Source of the DNA: a gamma proteobacterium HTCC2207
GTDB taxonomy: Bacteria; Pseudomonadota; Gammaproteobacteria; Pseudomonadales; Porticoccaceae
Reading direction: 5' to 3'
Assembly: GCA_905182855.1 (NCBI GenBank)
Contig: CAJJDA010000010.1
Location: 106,243-170,242 of the forward strand
DNA: 64,000 nucleotides
The notes beneath the pieces were generated by a model. The model saw only the letters and a list, made by a program, of their open reading frames with translations. It was not told the DNA's origin and made no database searches. This document shows, piece by piece, positions 37,345 to 46,246 of this stretch. Numbering within the stretch: position 1 is the first letter of the stretch; each line of letters starts with the position of its first letter. The position numbers were made by a program, and so were the translations under genes.

Positions 37345-38316
37345 TTAGAGGGTGGCTTTCTCTACGTGCTCTGCGGCCTGATTGAGATAGAAGTGTTTTC
37401 GCTGCTCATAGTCCAAAGGCTTATCTTTGCGGTGTTGGAATGGCGCAATAATTTGGCCGATATAGTCTTTGGGGTAATCTGGATTCAGGACCCCAATAAC
37501 ACCAACTTCTTTGTTTTGGGGTAAAAAGAAAGAGCCAAACACTAAATCCCAAATAATTAAAATGTTACCAAAGTTTTTGTCGGACTGATCAATCACTTTA
37601 GAATGATGCCAGCGGTGTAATTCTGTCATTGAAAACACATAGTTCAGCAGACCAATTTTGGTTCGGATGTTGGCATGTTGAAAAAACCCATGAACTGAAT
37701 TGGTAACTAAATATAACATCAAGACTGTTTCAGAAGGGTTGAGTAATATAAAGGGAATTAGTTCAGGTATCTGTAAATATAGTCGCTCTACAGGGTGGAA
37801 GCGGCCAGCGTTTAACCAATATAGCCGATTAGGACTATGGTGTACCGCATGAAACCGCCAGAGCCACTGTACGTTGTGCGATAGACGATGAAACCAATAA
37901 CGACCAAATTCGCATAGCACCAACATAAGCACCAACTGGCAAACAAGGTTCCAATGGTGTGGCCATATATGGTCACTGCCATAGCGCGCACCTAAAAAGC
38001 CAACCACAGGCATTAGGATAAACATATAAAGTGGTTTGACAAATTTTGTCATCATCGCTGTAACCGCAAGGTGGATAGTATCAGTCGTTAGATCACTATC
38101 GGTTTTGTTCCACGCATTGCGATAGGGCAGAATGAACTCCCAGATCCAGATCCAAAGCCCCGCAGCGATAGTCGCAATCACGGCTGAGGTCTCGGGTGTA
38201 TAGCTGTGACTTTGATTAAGCCAATAAGCGAGAGCTACGGCTCCAATTAAAGTCATCGGAAAAAGAATTGCCGCTAACATCGATTTCAAAAGTGCTGACC
38301 TGTCTAAGTAAATCAC
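37345..38316 (-). CDS. Fatty acid hydroxylase / sterol desaturase family membrane protein
   Basis: 323 aa with several membrane helices and the eight-histidine di-iron pattern: FHRLSHNVQWLWRFHAVHHS, NSVHGFFQHAN and LHRWHHSK. Such enzymes hydroxylate or desaturate lipids. The start is GTG 38316 with TAGGG upstream; ATG 38280 would still keep the first helix. It is 74 bp downstream of nothing co-directional but lies just upstream (in transcription) of the hydrolase at 35.9 kb and may share its transcript. Confidence 0.85.
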   Translation of the reverse strand: MIYLDRSALLKSMLAAILFPMTLIGAVALAYWLNQSHSYTPETSAVIATIAAGLWIWIWEFILPYRNAWNKTDSDLTTDTIHLAVTAMMTKFVKPLYMFILMPVVGFLGARYGSDHIWPHHWNLVCQLVLMLVLCEFGRYWFHRLSHNVQWLWRFHAVHHSPNRLYWLNAGRFHPVERLYLQIPELIPFILLNPSETVLMLYLVTNSVHGFFQHANIRTKIGLLNYVFSMTELHRWHHSKVIDQSDKNFGNILIIWDLVFGSFFLPQNKEVGVIGVLNPDYPKDYIGQIIAPFQHRKDKPLDYEQRKHFYLNQAAEHVEKATL

Positions 38317-38609
38317 TTGACCCTAGGGGCTATTAGGGGCGTAGTCAATAATTAGCCTAAGTTAGTGGCAATATTTAATAACAGTCTTTCTAGGAACTGC
38401 ATTGAAGATGAGTATCCATTCGTGCTGTAAGCATTAAAAGTGCCGTGTCATTCCAACACGAGTGATAAATTACTAACCCCAATGCAAGTATGTTTTCTCT
38501 AATGGAGTTGAGTCAATAAATCTGGCCGTATGTTAGGGGCAGATATTGTCAGAACAGATGGCGCTAAATCAGCTTGTTGACACCCCAACTGGCACGGGGT
38601 GATGCCGAC
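38317..38609. other. Spacer between fatty acid hydroxylase and bicupin genes
   Basis: 293 bp with no gene or RNA I can support. It includes the upstream region of the fatty acid hydroxylase gene. Confidence 0.3.
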
Positions 38610-39290
38610 CTAACCTAGATGGCCAACTTTTACATAGATGAGAGCACCCTCGTCTTGAGTGTATGGTGTGTGCTCGCTGAGATGCGGATTTCGCAGCCAT
38701 GATCCTTGGGGATAGCTTCCCTGTTCATCGTAAAATGTTCCTTGGAGTACCAAGATCTCTTCTCCGTTCCAGTGCTGGTGACGGGTGAACTGGGTATTTG
38801 GCGCCCACTTGACCAGAGCTACCTGTTCCCCTGCAAACTTATGTAAGGGCATAACACTCAGGCCTTCGACCATCCCAGGAAGCCATTGTTCGCTCTGGGT
38901 ATTAATTTGTATCTGTTCGTTGTCCTCTTCGGCGAATTGGTGCAGCTTGACAAAAATAGTTGCGCCTTCGGTGCCGATGATAGGTGTATGCGAGGTTCCC
39001 ACAGGGTTGCGGACATAGGTGCCTGTGGGATAACTGCCATGTTCATCGGCAAAGGTGCCTTTGAGGACTAAATATTCCTCACCACCATCATGGCTATGTG
39101 ACGAAAATGCGCTATTAGGCTGGTAACGCACAATGGAGGTTGCGCGCGCTACTTCGCCGCCGACACGATCAAGCATCATTCGTTCTACGCCAGGCATTGG
39201 CGATGTTAACCATTGGTACTCTTCGGGTCTTATTACGACTGATTCATCAAAGACGGCGTTATAACGCGTATTTTGCCTGAGGATATCCAT
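38610..39290 (-). CDS. Double ChrR-like cupin protein
   Basis: 226 aa built from two tandem cupins of the ChrR anti-sigma C-terminal type. First copy: SSHSHDGGEEYLVLKGTFADEHG, SYPTGTYVRNP, GTSHTP, IFVKL. Second: TRHQHWNGEEILVLQGTFYDEQG, SYPQGSWLRNP, SEHTP, IYVKV. Each has the HxH...E...H metal set. There is no N-terminal anti-sigma zinc domain and no ECF sigma neighbour, so it is probably an enzyme or sensor of reactive molecules rather than an anti-sigma factor. Confidence 0.8.
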   Translation of the reverse strand: MDILRQNTRYNAVFDESVVIRPEEYQWLTSPMPGVERMMLDRVGGEVARATSIVRYQPNSAFSSHSHDGGEEYLVLKGTFADEHGSYPTGTYVRNPVGTSHTPIIGTEGATIFVKLHQFAEEDNEQIQINTQSEQWLPGMVEGLSVMPLHKFAGEQVALVKWAPNTQFTRHQHWNGEEILVLQGTFYDEQGSYPQGSWLRNPHLSEHTPYTQDEGALIYVKVGHLG

Positions 39291-39598
39291 AGAGACAGGT
39301 CCTGCGTATTAGGTGTTGCTCATAGCATAGCCTGCAGTGATCAAAATTCAAGCCTGAGGGACACAAAAGTGATGTTTACGTGACTGTTTTTCCTCACTAG
39401 AGGGTCTCTCAGGTCAATAGTCTGAATGTAATAGGGAGCTAATGAACTACTTTCAAAGGAAATCAGTTATTTTTACCAACGATATTGGGTTCGGCACGCC
39501 TATTCGGCTATCATTGTGGTAGCTTTAACCGGCCCTGAGGTCAGATACATTGGTGCTTTTCGGGGCGGAATTTTGTTATAAACCTAGGGATTACATAT
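39291..39598. other. Divergent promoter region between bicupin and BI-1 genes
   Basis: 308 bp, no ORF of note. It must hold promoters for both directions; no clear pair of elements stands out. Confidence 0.35.
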
Positions 39599-40399
39599 AT
39601 GTCAAATCATAGAGCGCTACAGATGTTCGGTCGTTCAGGCAACCCGGCGCTGAGCGCCGATACGTTCAGCAAGAGTGCCCAGTCTTCATCACCGACAGGT
39701 GGTATTCAATCAACGTCGTCACAGACCATGACGCTGCAGGGGACGGTGAACAAGACCGGTATCTTACTGGCATTGGTGGTGTTGTCAGCGTCCTGGACTT
39801 GGAATCTGTTCTTTGAAAGTGGTAACGCAGCCGCGGTGATGCCGCTTGCGATTGGTGGCGCGATCCTGGGCTTTATCTTTGCTCTGGTGACTATATTTAA
39901 AAAGCAGTGGTCGGGTATCACAGCACCGCTGTACGCCGTATCTGAGGGCCTATTTTTGGGCGCTATCTCGGGCATCTTCGAGATGCAATATCCGGGCATT
40001 GTGATTCAGGCGGTGGGATTAACGTTGGGTACGTTGGCGTCTTTATTGTTCCTTTATAAAACGGGCATCGTTAAACCCACAGAAAATTTTCGCTTGATGG
40101 TGACCTCGGCCACCATGGGAATTGGTGTGCTTTATTTGGTTAGTATGGTGATGAATATGTTCGGTTCTGGCGGTATAGGATTTATCCATTCAAACGGTTT
40201 ATTTGGTATTGGTTTCAGTCTGTTTGTCGTTGCCATTGCCGCGCTTAATTTAGTGTTAGATTTTGATTTTATTGAGCAGGGTTCAGAGATGGGCGCGCCC
40301 AAATATATGGAATGGTTCGGTGCTTTTTCTCTGATGGTGACGCTGATATGGCTCTATCTTGAAATGCTCAGGCTACTGGCTAAACTGAGAAGTCGCTGA
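39599..40399 (+). CDS. Bax inhibitor-1/YccA family membrane protein
   Basis: 266 aa, a polar N-terminal segment of about 45 residues then seven hydrophobic helices (KTGILLALVVLSASWTW, APLYAVSEGLFLGAISGIFE and on). APLYAVSEGLFLG and the C-terminal EWFGAFSLMVTLIWLYLEMLRLL are characteristic of the family, which is linked to calcium leak and membrane protein quality control. The stop overlaps the next ATG (TGATG). Confidence 0.92.
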   Translation: MSNHRALQMFGRSGNPALSADTFSKSAQSSSPTGGIQSTSSQTMTLQGTVNKTGILLALVVLSASWTWNLFFESGNAAAVMPLAIGGAILGFIFALVTIFKKQWSGITAPLYAVSEGLFLGAISGIFEMQYPGIVIQAVGLTLGTLASLLFLYKTGIVKPTENFRLMVTSATMGIGVLYLVSMVMNMFGSGGIGFIHSNGLFGIGFSLFVVAIAALNLVLDFDFIEQGSEMGAPKYMEWFGAFSLMVTLIWLYLEMLRLLAKLRSR

Positions 40400-40605
40400 T
40401 GGATGGCAATACATTGGTGTTTGGCTCCATGGCAGTTTTGTCGTTAGCGGTTTTCTTTTATCTCGGTCAGTTTAAAGCCTCCAAGAAGCAAACTGAGCGA
40501 GATGATCGTATTGACTGGTCAGTGCGAAATTTTTCAATATGGAAAATTTTATTATATTCCCTCGCACTGGTCGGCGGTATTGTGTTGATCCTGCAGTTTA
40601 TCTAG
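40399..40605 (+). CDS. Small membrane protein, two hydrophobic segments, unknown
   Basis: 68 aa: helix (TLVFGSMAVLSLAVFFYLGQF), a charged middle (KASKKQTERDDRIDW), second helix (ILLYSLALVGGIVLILQFI). It is translationally coupled to the BI-1 gene, which suggests a shared role, but I recognise no family. Confidence 0.7.
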   Translation: MDGNTLVFGSMAVLSLAVFFYLGQFKASKKQTERDDRIDWSVRNFSIWKILLYSLALVGGIVLILQFI

Positions 40606-40631
40606 CTGCAGGAGTGACCAGTATGCGGGCA

Positions 40632-40655
40632 AGACTACCCAGCCCTGGGGAGTCT
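40632..40655. terminator. Strong hairpin between BI-1 operon and dmdA
   Basis: AGACT-A-CCCAG-CC-CTGGG-G-AGTCT: two five-bp stems separated by one mismatch, with a two-base loop (which would open to four or more in RNA). No T tract follows, so it may be a processing or rho-assisted stop rather than a full terminator. Confidence 0.45.
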
Positions 40656-40776
40656 CGTCTGCCCTAGACCTTGTCGTAAGTAGATATTTTTTCGTCGCTA
40701 AATTATATGCTTTGGCGCTTAAAAGTGCGCAAGATGCCGTATTAATCTATCCGCTAATGACAGTTTTGGTGTCGAT

Positions 40777-41934
40777 ATGAAAGAGCCATCTATAACGTTT
40801 GGGTTTGGTACTCAAATCCGTAAATCTCCTTACTTTGATGCCACAATTCGTTGGGGCGCCAAAGACTTTTCAGTCTACAATCATATGTACATTCCGCGAG
40901 ATTTTGGCGACGCTGAGCAGAACTTTTGGAATCTAGTCAATACTGCAACCCTCAGCGATGTTGCTGTCGAGCGGCAAGTGGAGATTACTGGTCCAGATGC
41001 AGCGACATTCGTACAACTGTTGACCCCTCGCAATCTCTCGCAATGTGCGGTGGGCCAGTGCAAATATGTACTGATCACCAATGCGCAGGGCGGCGTACTC
41101 AATGATCCAATATTACTGCGGCTGGCAGAGAACCATTTTTGGCTGTCACTGGCCGACAGTGATATTTTGCTTTGGGCCCAGGGCGTTGCGATTAATTCTG
41201 GGCTGGATGTCAGCATCTGCGAGCCAGATGTTTCACCATTGCAGCTTCAGGGTCCGGTCTCTGGGGATATTATGCGTAGCCTGTTCGGTGAGCGCATAGA
41301 GACACTGCGCTATTACTGGCTCGAAGAGATGGTGCTAGAGGGGATTCCACTGATTGTGTCACGCACTGGATGGTCGACGGAGCTGGGTTACGAAATCTAC
41401 CTGCGCGACGGTAGTTGCGGTGATAGGCTGTGGGAACTCATTATGGAGGCCGGCAAGCCATTTGGTCTGGCGCCGGGACATACTTCTTCGATTCGTCGTA
41501 TTGAGGCGGGTATGCTGTCTTATCATGCCGATATGGATGCCTACACCAACCCCTATGAATTAGGGCTCGGACGATTGGTTGATCTCGAGTTAGAGGCTGA
41601 GTTTATAGGCAAGGCAGCCTTAAAGGCTTTTGCACTGAAGGGGTTAAGCCGCAAACAGGTTGGCATACAGATTGGCGGTGAGCCACTGATTGGGTCGAAC
41701 AATGAATTTTGGCCCGTTCTGGTTAACGGTGAGCAGGTGGGTAAAGTGACATCGGCGACTTATTCGCCTCGCTTGAAAAGTAATATTGCGTTGGCCATGG
41801 TTGCTATTGAGCACACGGTGATTGGCACTGCCCTTGATGTTGCGACGCATAGGGAGCAGCGCCCTGCTACGGTAGTCGAGAAGCCTTTTTACGACCCTAA
41901 GAAAAACCCATCTAGCAGCGCGGCAAAGCTCTAG
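40777..41934 (+). CDS. dmdA: DMSP demethylase DmdA-like (GcvT superfamily)
   Basis: DmdA moves a methyl group from dimethylsulfoniopropionate to tetrahydrofolate, giving methylmercaptopropionate. The order SVYNHMYIPRDF, SDVAVERQVEITGPDAA, GGVLNDPILLRL and WLSLADSDILLWAQG follows DmdA of Pelagibacter as I recall it. The GcvT aspartate pair in GGVIDDLIV (seen in gcvT here) is replaced by GGVLNDPIL, as in DmdA. The length of 385 aa is near DmdA. It stands apart from glycine cleavage genes and heads a cluster with a CoA-binding protein, a crotonase and an acyl-CoA ligase. Other non-glycine GcvT relatives (e.g. dimethylglycine-type) cannot be fully excluded. Confidence 0.8.
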   Translation: MKEPSITFGFGTQIRKSPYFDATIRWGAKDFSVYNHMYIPRDFGDAEQNFWNLVNTATLSDVAVERQVEITGPDAATFVQLLTPRNLSQCAVGQCKYVLITNAQGGVLNDPILLRLAENHFWLSLADSDILLWAQGVAINSGLDVSICEPDVSPLQLQGPVSGDIMRSLFGERIETLRYYWLEEMVLEGIPLIVSRTGWSTELGYEIYLRDGSCGDRLWELIMEAGKPFGLAPGHTSSIRRIEAGMLSYHADMDAYTNPYELGLGRLVDLELEAEFIGKAALKAFALKGLSRKQVGIQIGGEPLIGSNNEFWPVLVNGEQVGKVTSATYSPRLKSNIALAMVAIEHTVIGTALDVATHREQRPATVVEKPFYDPKKNPSSSAAKL

Positions 41935-41968
41935 AAGGTCCTATAAAACAGGCCAAAGACGGATAATA

Positions 41969-42430
41969 ATGGACGAGCAAAGTAGCCAAAACGGCGCAGC
42001 CGATGCTTATTCGGATGAGTATCTCAAGCAGATACTTATGGATGTCAATGTTATCGCCCTAGTTGGCGCCAGCCCAAGATCTGATCGCGACAGTTATCGG
42101 GTTATGCAGGTTCTGTTGGAGCATGGCTATACGGTTATTCCGGTCAATCCCCGAGAGGCGGGCAACCAAATCCTTGGGCAGCGGTGCTATGCTGACCTCG
42201 CGTCTATTGAGCCAGCTGTGGATATGGTTGATATTTTTCGGTCTTCGGAGGCTGCCTTTGGAGTCACTGAAGAGGCCATTGCTATTGGTGCCAAAGTGGT
42301 GTGGATGCAGTTAGAGATTATCAATCATCAGGCTGCGGCGCTGGCCGCAGCGGTGGGAATAAAAGTTGTGATGAACCGATGCCCAAAGATAGAGTTAGAA
42401 AATCCCTGTTGGACTGGCAGAGTCGATTAA
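41969..42430 (+). CDS. CoA-binding domain protein (YccU-like)
   Basis: 153 aa with a Rossmann CoA-binding fold: VIALVGASPRSDRDSYRVMQVLLEHGYTVIPVNP and VDMVDIFRSSEAA, then KVVWMQLEI and a conserved cysteine in VMNRCPKIE. The family is widespread and of unclear function, perhaps sensing or binding CoA. It lies 34 bp after dmdA, co-directional. Confidence 0.88.
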   Translation: MDEQSSQNGAADAYSDEYLKQILMDVNVIALVGASPRSDRDSYRVMQVLLEHGYTVIPVNPREAGNQILGQRCYADLASIEPAVDMVDIFRSSEAAFGVTEEAIAIGAKVVWMQLEIINHQAAALAAAVGIKVVMNRCPKIELENPCWTGRVD

Positions 42431-42452
42431 CCTTTAAATACAGGTACAGTTT

Positions 42453-43253
42453 ATGAACAGTAACGACATTTTGCACAGTGAGTTATTTGATAATGGCGTC
42501 CTGCGTCTGACACTCAATGACCAAAAACGCCGAAATGCACTTTCTGAAGCCATGCTAGCTAAGCTGGCCCATGTTTTGTCCGAGGCTGTGACTAATGCTG
42601 ACGTACGGGTGATTGTGCTAGCGGCTGAGGGCCCTGCGTTTTGTGCTGGGCATGATCTTAAAGAAATCACGGCAGCTCGCGCTGCACCGGACGCGGGTCA
42701 GGACTATTTCAAGCAGTTATTCGATACCTGTGCCTCAGTGATGCAGTTGATTGTTCACAGCCCTAAGCCCGTGATTGCCGAGGTAGCTGGTGTGGCGACA
42801 GCGGCGGGTTGTCAGTTAGTGGCCAGCTGTGATTTGGCGCTGGCAGCAGATAATGCAAGATTTGCTACACCCGGCGTCAATATCGGGTTGTTCTGCTCGA
42901 CCCCTATGGTGGCACTGTCGCGTAATGTCGTAACGAAACATGCTATGGAAATGCTGTTGACTGGCGAGATGGTCAGCGCTGAAAAAGCCTTGCAGATTGG
43001 ACTGATTAATCGCAGCATTGCGCCAAGCCAGCTAACCACCGAAACCATGGCTATGGCAGACACGATTGCCGGCAAGTCCGCTATGACCGTCGCGGTTGGT
43101 AAGCGGGCTTTTTACGCTCAGGGCGAAATGGCCTTGACTGAGGCCTATCAGTACACCTCTCAGGTGATGGTCGACAATATGCTGACCTTCGATGCTGAAG
43201 AGGGAATTGGTGCATTTATCACTAAGCGTGCTCCTGAATGGAAAGACCAGTAA
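42453..43253 (+). CDS. Crotonase-family protein, ECHDC3-like
   Basis: 266 aa enoyl-CoA hydratase fold: oxyanion residues in GPAFCAGHDLKE and GVATAAGCQLVASCDLA, C-terminal ITKRAPEWKDQ. Both catalytic glutamates of classical hydratase are replaced: Q in AAGCQLV and G in FATPGVNIG. The segment FATPGVNIGLFCSTPMVALSR matches the ECHDC3 branch. It is therefore unlikely to hydrate by the standard two-glutamate route used by DmdD, despite the place next to dmdA. The reaction is unknown; it may act on CoA thioesters in the same pathway. Confidence 0.82.
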   Translation: MNSNDILHSELFDNGVLRLTLNDQKRRNALSEAMLAKLAHVLSEAVTNADVRVIVLAAEGPAFCAGHDLKEITAARAAPDAGQDYFKQLFDTCASVMQLIVHSPKPVIAEVAGVATAAGCQLVASCDLALAADNARFATPGVNIGLFCSTPMVALSRNVVTKHAMEMLLTGEMVSAEKALQIGLINRSIAPSQLTTETMAMADTIAGKSAMTVAVGKRAFYAQGEMALTEAYQYTSQVMVDNMLTFDAEEGIGAFITKRAPEWKDQ

Positions 43254-43259
43254 TAGCTA

Positions 43260-44905
43260 ATGACCAATATCTATGACTGCGACTTAGATAAAAATCAGGC
43301 TAACTACCAACCGCTGACGCCGTTGACGTTTCTCGAGAGAGCCGCCACGGTTTTTCCCGATCATATCGCCGTCATTCACGGTAATTTACGCATATCCTAT
43401 GCCGAGTTTTATGCACGCTGCCGCCGTTTTGCCTCTGCACTAGCCCTGCAGGGCATAGGCCGCGGTGATACGGTTTCTGTTATGTTGGCCAACACACCCG
43501 CGATGTTGGAAGTGCACTATGCGGTGCCCATGTGCGGCGCTGTGCTGCACTCGATGAATACGCGACTGGATGCCAAGGTGATTGCATTTCAGCTAGACCA
43601 TGCCGAATGTCGACTGCTGGTGACTGACACGGCGTTCAGTGCGACGATAAAGGAGGCTTTGGAATTGACCTCGGAAAAGCCACTGGTGGTCGATTATCAG
43701 GATCCCGTGTTTCCTCAAGCGGGTGAACTTCTCGGCAGTCGAGATTATGAGTCAATGGTTGCCTCAGGCGATCCGAGTTACAGTTGGCTTATGCCTTATG
43801 ATGAGTGGGACGCCATCAGCGTCAATTACACTTCGGGTACCACCGGCGATCCCAAGGGCGTCGTCTATCATCATCGCGGTGCCTGTCATTGCTGGCCCAA
43901 GGCAATGCCATCACGGCCTCTATTCCCAAGCATGCGGTGTACCTCTGGACACTGCCCATGTTCCACTGCAATGGCTGGTGCTTTCCCTGGACCATGTCTG
44001 CTGTTACTGGCACCCATGTCTGTCTGCGTGAGGTGCGAGCAGACGCGGTCTGGGCTGCGCTGGCAGAGCATAATGTGACCCACCTGTGCGGCGCGCCGGT
44101 GGTTATGTCAACGATTCTGGCTGGGGATAGAGACCAATGGCCAAATTTAGGTAGGACGATTGAGTTTTTTACTGCCGCCGCTCCGCCTCCCGAACGCGTG
44201 CTTACCGACATGCATAAGGCGGGTTTTAATGTCACCCACCTGTACGGCCTGACTGAAGTCTATGGTCCCGCCGTGGTGAATGACTGGAATCAAACCTGGC
44301 AATTTCTACCAGCCGATGAGCAGGCCAGACTCAAGTCCCGTCAGGGTGTGCGCTATCATGCATTAGAGGAGCTCGACGTGCTGGACCCAACCAGCATGAT
44401 ACCTGTGGCCCGAGATGGCGTGGCTCTAGGCGAAGTTGTGTTTCGTGGCAATGTGGTGATGAAGGGATATCTAAAGAATAAACAGGCCACTGATGATGCT
44501 TTTAACGGCGGCTGGTTTTGGTCTGGTGATCTGGCTGTGGTCTACCCAGATGGGTATATTCAGCTCAAGGACCGCTCCAAAGATATTATTATCTCTGGTG
44601 GTGAAAATATCTCCTCTATTGAAATTGAAGAGGTTCTGCATAAACATGCGTTGGTGGTCTCGGCAGCGGTGGTGGCCATTGCCGATGTTAAATGGGGAGA
44701 AACTCCCTGTGCCTTTGTAGAGGTTGCCGAGGGCGCCCAGCTATCATCTGCGCAACTAGTAAGCTGGTGCCTAGAGCATATGGCGAGTTACAAAGTACCC
44801 CGTAATTTTGTGTTCGAGGCTATACCTAAAACCTCTACCGGTAAGGTGCAAAAGTTTCTCTTGCGTCAGCGTGCGGTGAAGCTGCAAAACGCGGAGCCCG
44901 ATTAG
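43260..44905 (+). CDS. Acyl-CoA ligase (DmdB/fadD3-like AMP-forming), one frameshift
   Basis: An ANL-superfamily ligase that activates a carboxylate with ATP and CoA. AMP-loop SVNYTSGTTGDPKGVVYHH, then after the break WTLPMFHCNGWCFPW, HLYGLTEVYGP, WFWSGDLAVVYPDGYIQLKDRSKDIIISGGENIS and the catalytic lysine in KTSTGKVQK. The frame shifts by one base near 43881-43884 (after HHRGA, before LLAQGNAI), consistent with a one-base deletion. Repaired length is about 549 aa. Next to dmdA it would fit methylmercaptopropionyl-CoA ligase DmdB; that substrate is inferred from context. Confidence 0.85.
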
Positions 44906-45078
44906 TCCTGCTGCTTAGTGATGCGCCTCATTATTAGGAAAAAACTGCACTTAAGTAGCGACAAGCTGCCATACTCAGGTTTGTTAAAAACCATGCCAAC
45001 GATGGCCTTGCAAGGTGGCGGGCAGCTGCGCCCGTCGGATAGTGTTCTAGCGTTTGAGATGTAACAAGGGGGGCCTTG

Positions 45079-46224
45079 ATGTACGAGATACTTTCAGTAG
45101 CGATTGCGATTACCTTATCGACGTCAGTGTTTATTTGCGTGAAGTGGCGCAATGTTCGATGTGTTGGTCAGACTCCGGTGTCGCTGCTGGCCTTTTCGGC
45201 CATTCTGTTTACCTCGGGACTCGATGTTGGTCTTATCATGTTTCCACTCATAGAGTTTCCTGTCTACGCAGCTGAGCAGGACTATAGTTTTACCAACCCG
45301 CTGGCGATTGAATTTGGATTTTGGGGCTTTCTGGTTTGGGCTTTCTACTTTTTAACTACTTTCTATTTTTGTGTTGTTGAGCCTAAGTTGGGGCTTTTTC
45401 AGTACCGACCTATTCGTTGGCTTAACAACCTCATCATCATTGCTACCTGTGCGTTTACTGCCTATTTATTTCTCAGCTATGCACCCAGTTATATTGCCGG
45501 CATCACCCCTTGGCAGCAGTATCTTTTGATTGCTTTGATTATTTTTATGGGCGCTTTTTCGAGTACAGATATTCGCTATTTAAAAGTGCTTAGCCTAGCG
45601 TCTAGCGCGCTATTTATGTTGTTAACACTGGTGATGATATGGGCATCTGGTGCCTCCGCGACCGCTTATTTGGAGTCCATGTTCAATATCGGCGGTTATT
45701 TTAAAAATATCCACCGCTTCGTCAGTCCTATCAGTGATTACCATGGCTGGTATTTATTTTGGTGGTTTGCGTGGAGTATTATGATAGGCCAGTTTGTGGC
45801 CAGATTTGTTAGTGGCCTGAAAACATGGCAGCTAATGCTGGCTCTGTTAGTCATTCCTTCTACCGCTTTAGCGCTTTGGTTTACCACACTTTATTACTAC
45901 TTTAATAACGGCATTGCGGTGACAGGATTACTGCGTTGGGCCATGGTGATTTTGGGGATTATTTTTGTGATCAACTCTCTGGACTCACTGATTCGACTGT
46001 ACACCGACAATCTCGGTCTCAATGTAGATCGGCTAGGACGGTCAAAATATATTGCGGGAAACTGGTTGTTAATTGGCAGCTTGGTACTTTTATATCAGTA
46101 CACGCCGTTCAAAATTGAATGGGTAGGGTTAGTCGTTATTGGCCTTTATGTGGTTATTTATACACTGCTGTTCAAACATAGAAAAAAACTGCGTGACAGC
46201 TTTGCTCTCGCAGATAATAGCTAA
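45079..46224 (+). CDS. Divergent, short BCCT-type transporter
   Basis: About 381 aa with roughly ten hydrophobic segments. [31 protein letters not shown] corresponds to the conserved tryptophan-rich motif of betaine/choline/carnitine transporters. The protein is shorter than usual BCCT members (about 500 aa or more) and diverged. ATG 45079 is preferred to the TTG at 45076. It sits between the dmdA cluster and a GMC oxidoreductase, so it could import DMSP, betaine or choline; DddT of dddD clusters is a BCCT protein. The substrate is inferred. Confidence 0.65.
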   Translation: MYEILSVAIAITLSTSVFICVKWRNVRCVGQTPVSLLAFSAILFTSGLDVGLIMFPLIEFPVYAAEQDYSFTNPLAIEFGFWGFLVWAFYFLTTFYFCVVEPKLGLFQYRPIRWLNNLIIIATCAFTAYLFLSYAPSYIAGITPWQQYLLIALIIFMGAFSSTDIRYLKVLSLASSALFMLLTLVMIWASGASATAYLESMFNIGGYFKNIHRFVSPISDYHGWYLFWWFAWSIMIGQFVARFVSGLKTWQLMLALLVIPSTALALWFTTLYYYFNNGIAVTGLLRWAMVILGIIFVINSLDSLIRLYTDNLGLNVDRLGRSKYIAGNWLLIGSLVLLYQYTPFKIEWVGLVVIGLYVVIYTLLFKHRKKLRDSFALADNS

Positions 46225-46246
46225 CAGGTTTACGGTGACGGAGAGT

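Noticed and set aside
40777-41934. Calling this gene a second gcvT
   Set aside because: The aspartate region reads LNDPIL instead of IDDLIV, it is not near gcv genes, and its order of motifs follows DmdA.
43822-44235. 137-aa minus-strand ORF across the ligase frameshift
   Set aside because: It is antisense to conserved ligase sequence on both sides of the break and has no recognisable domain.
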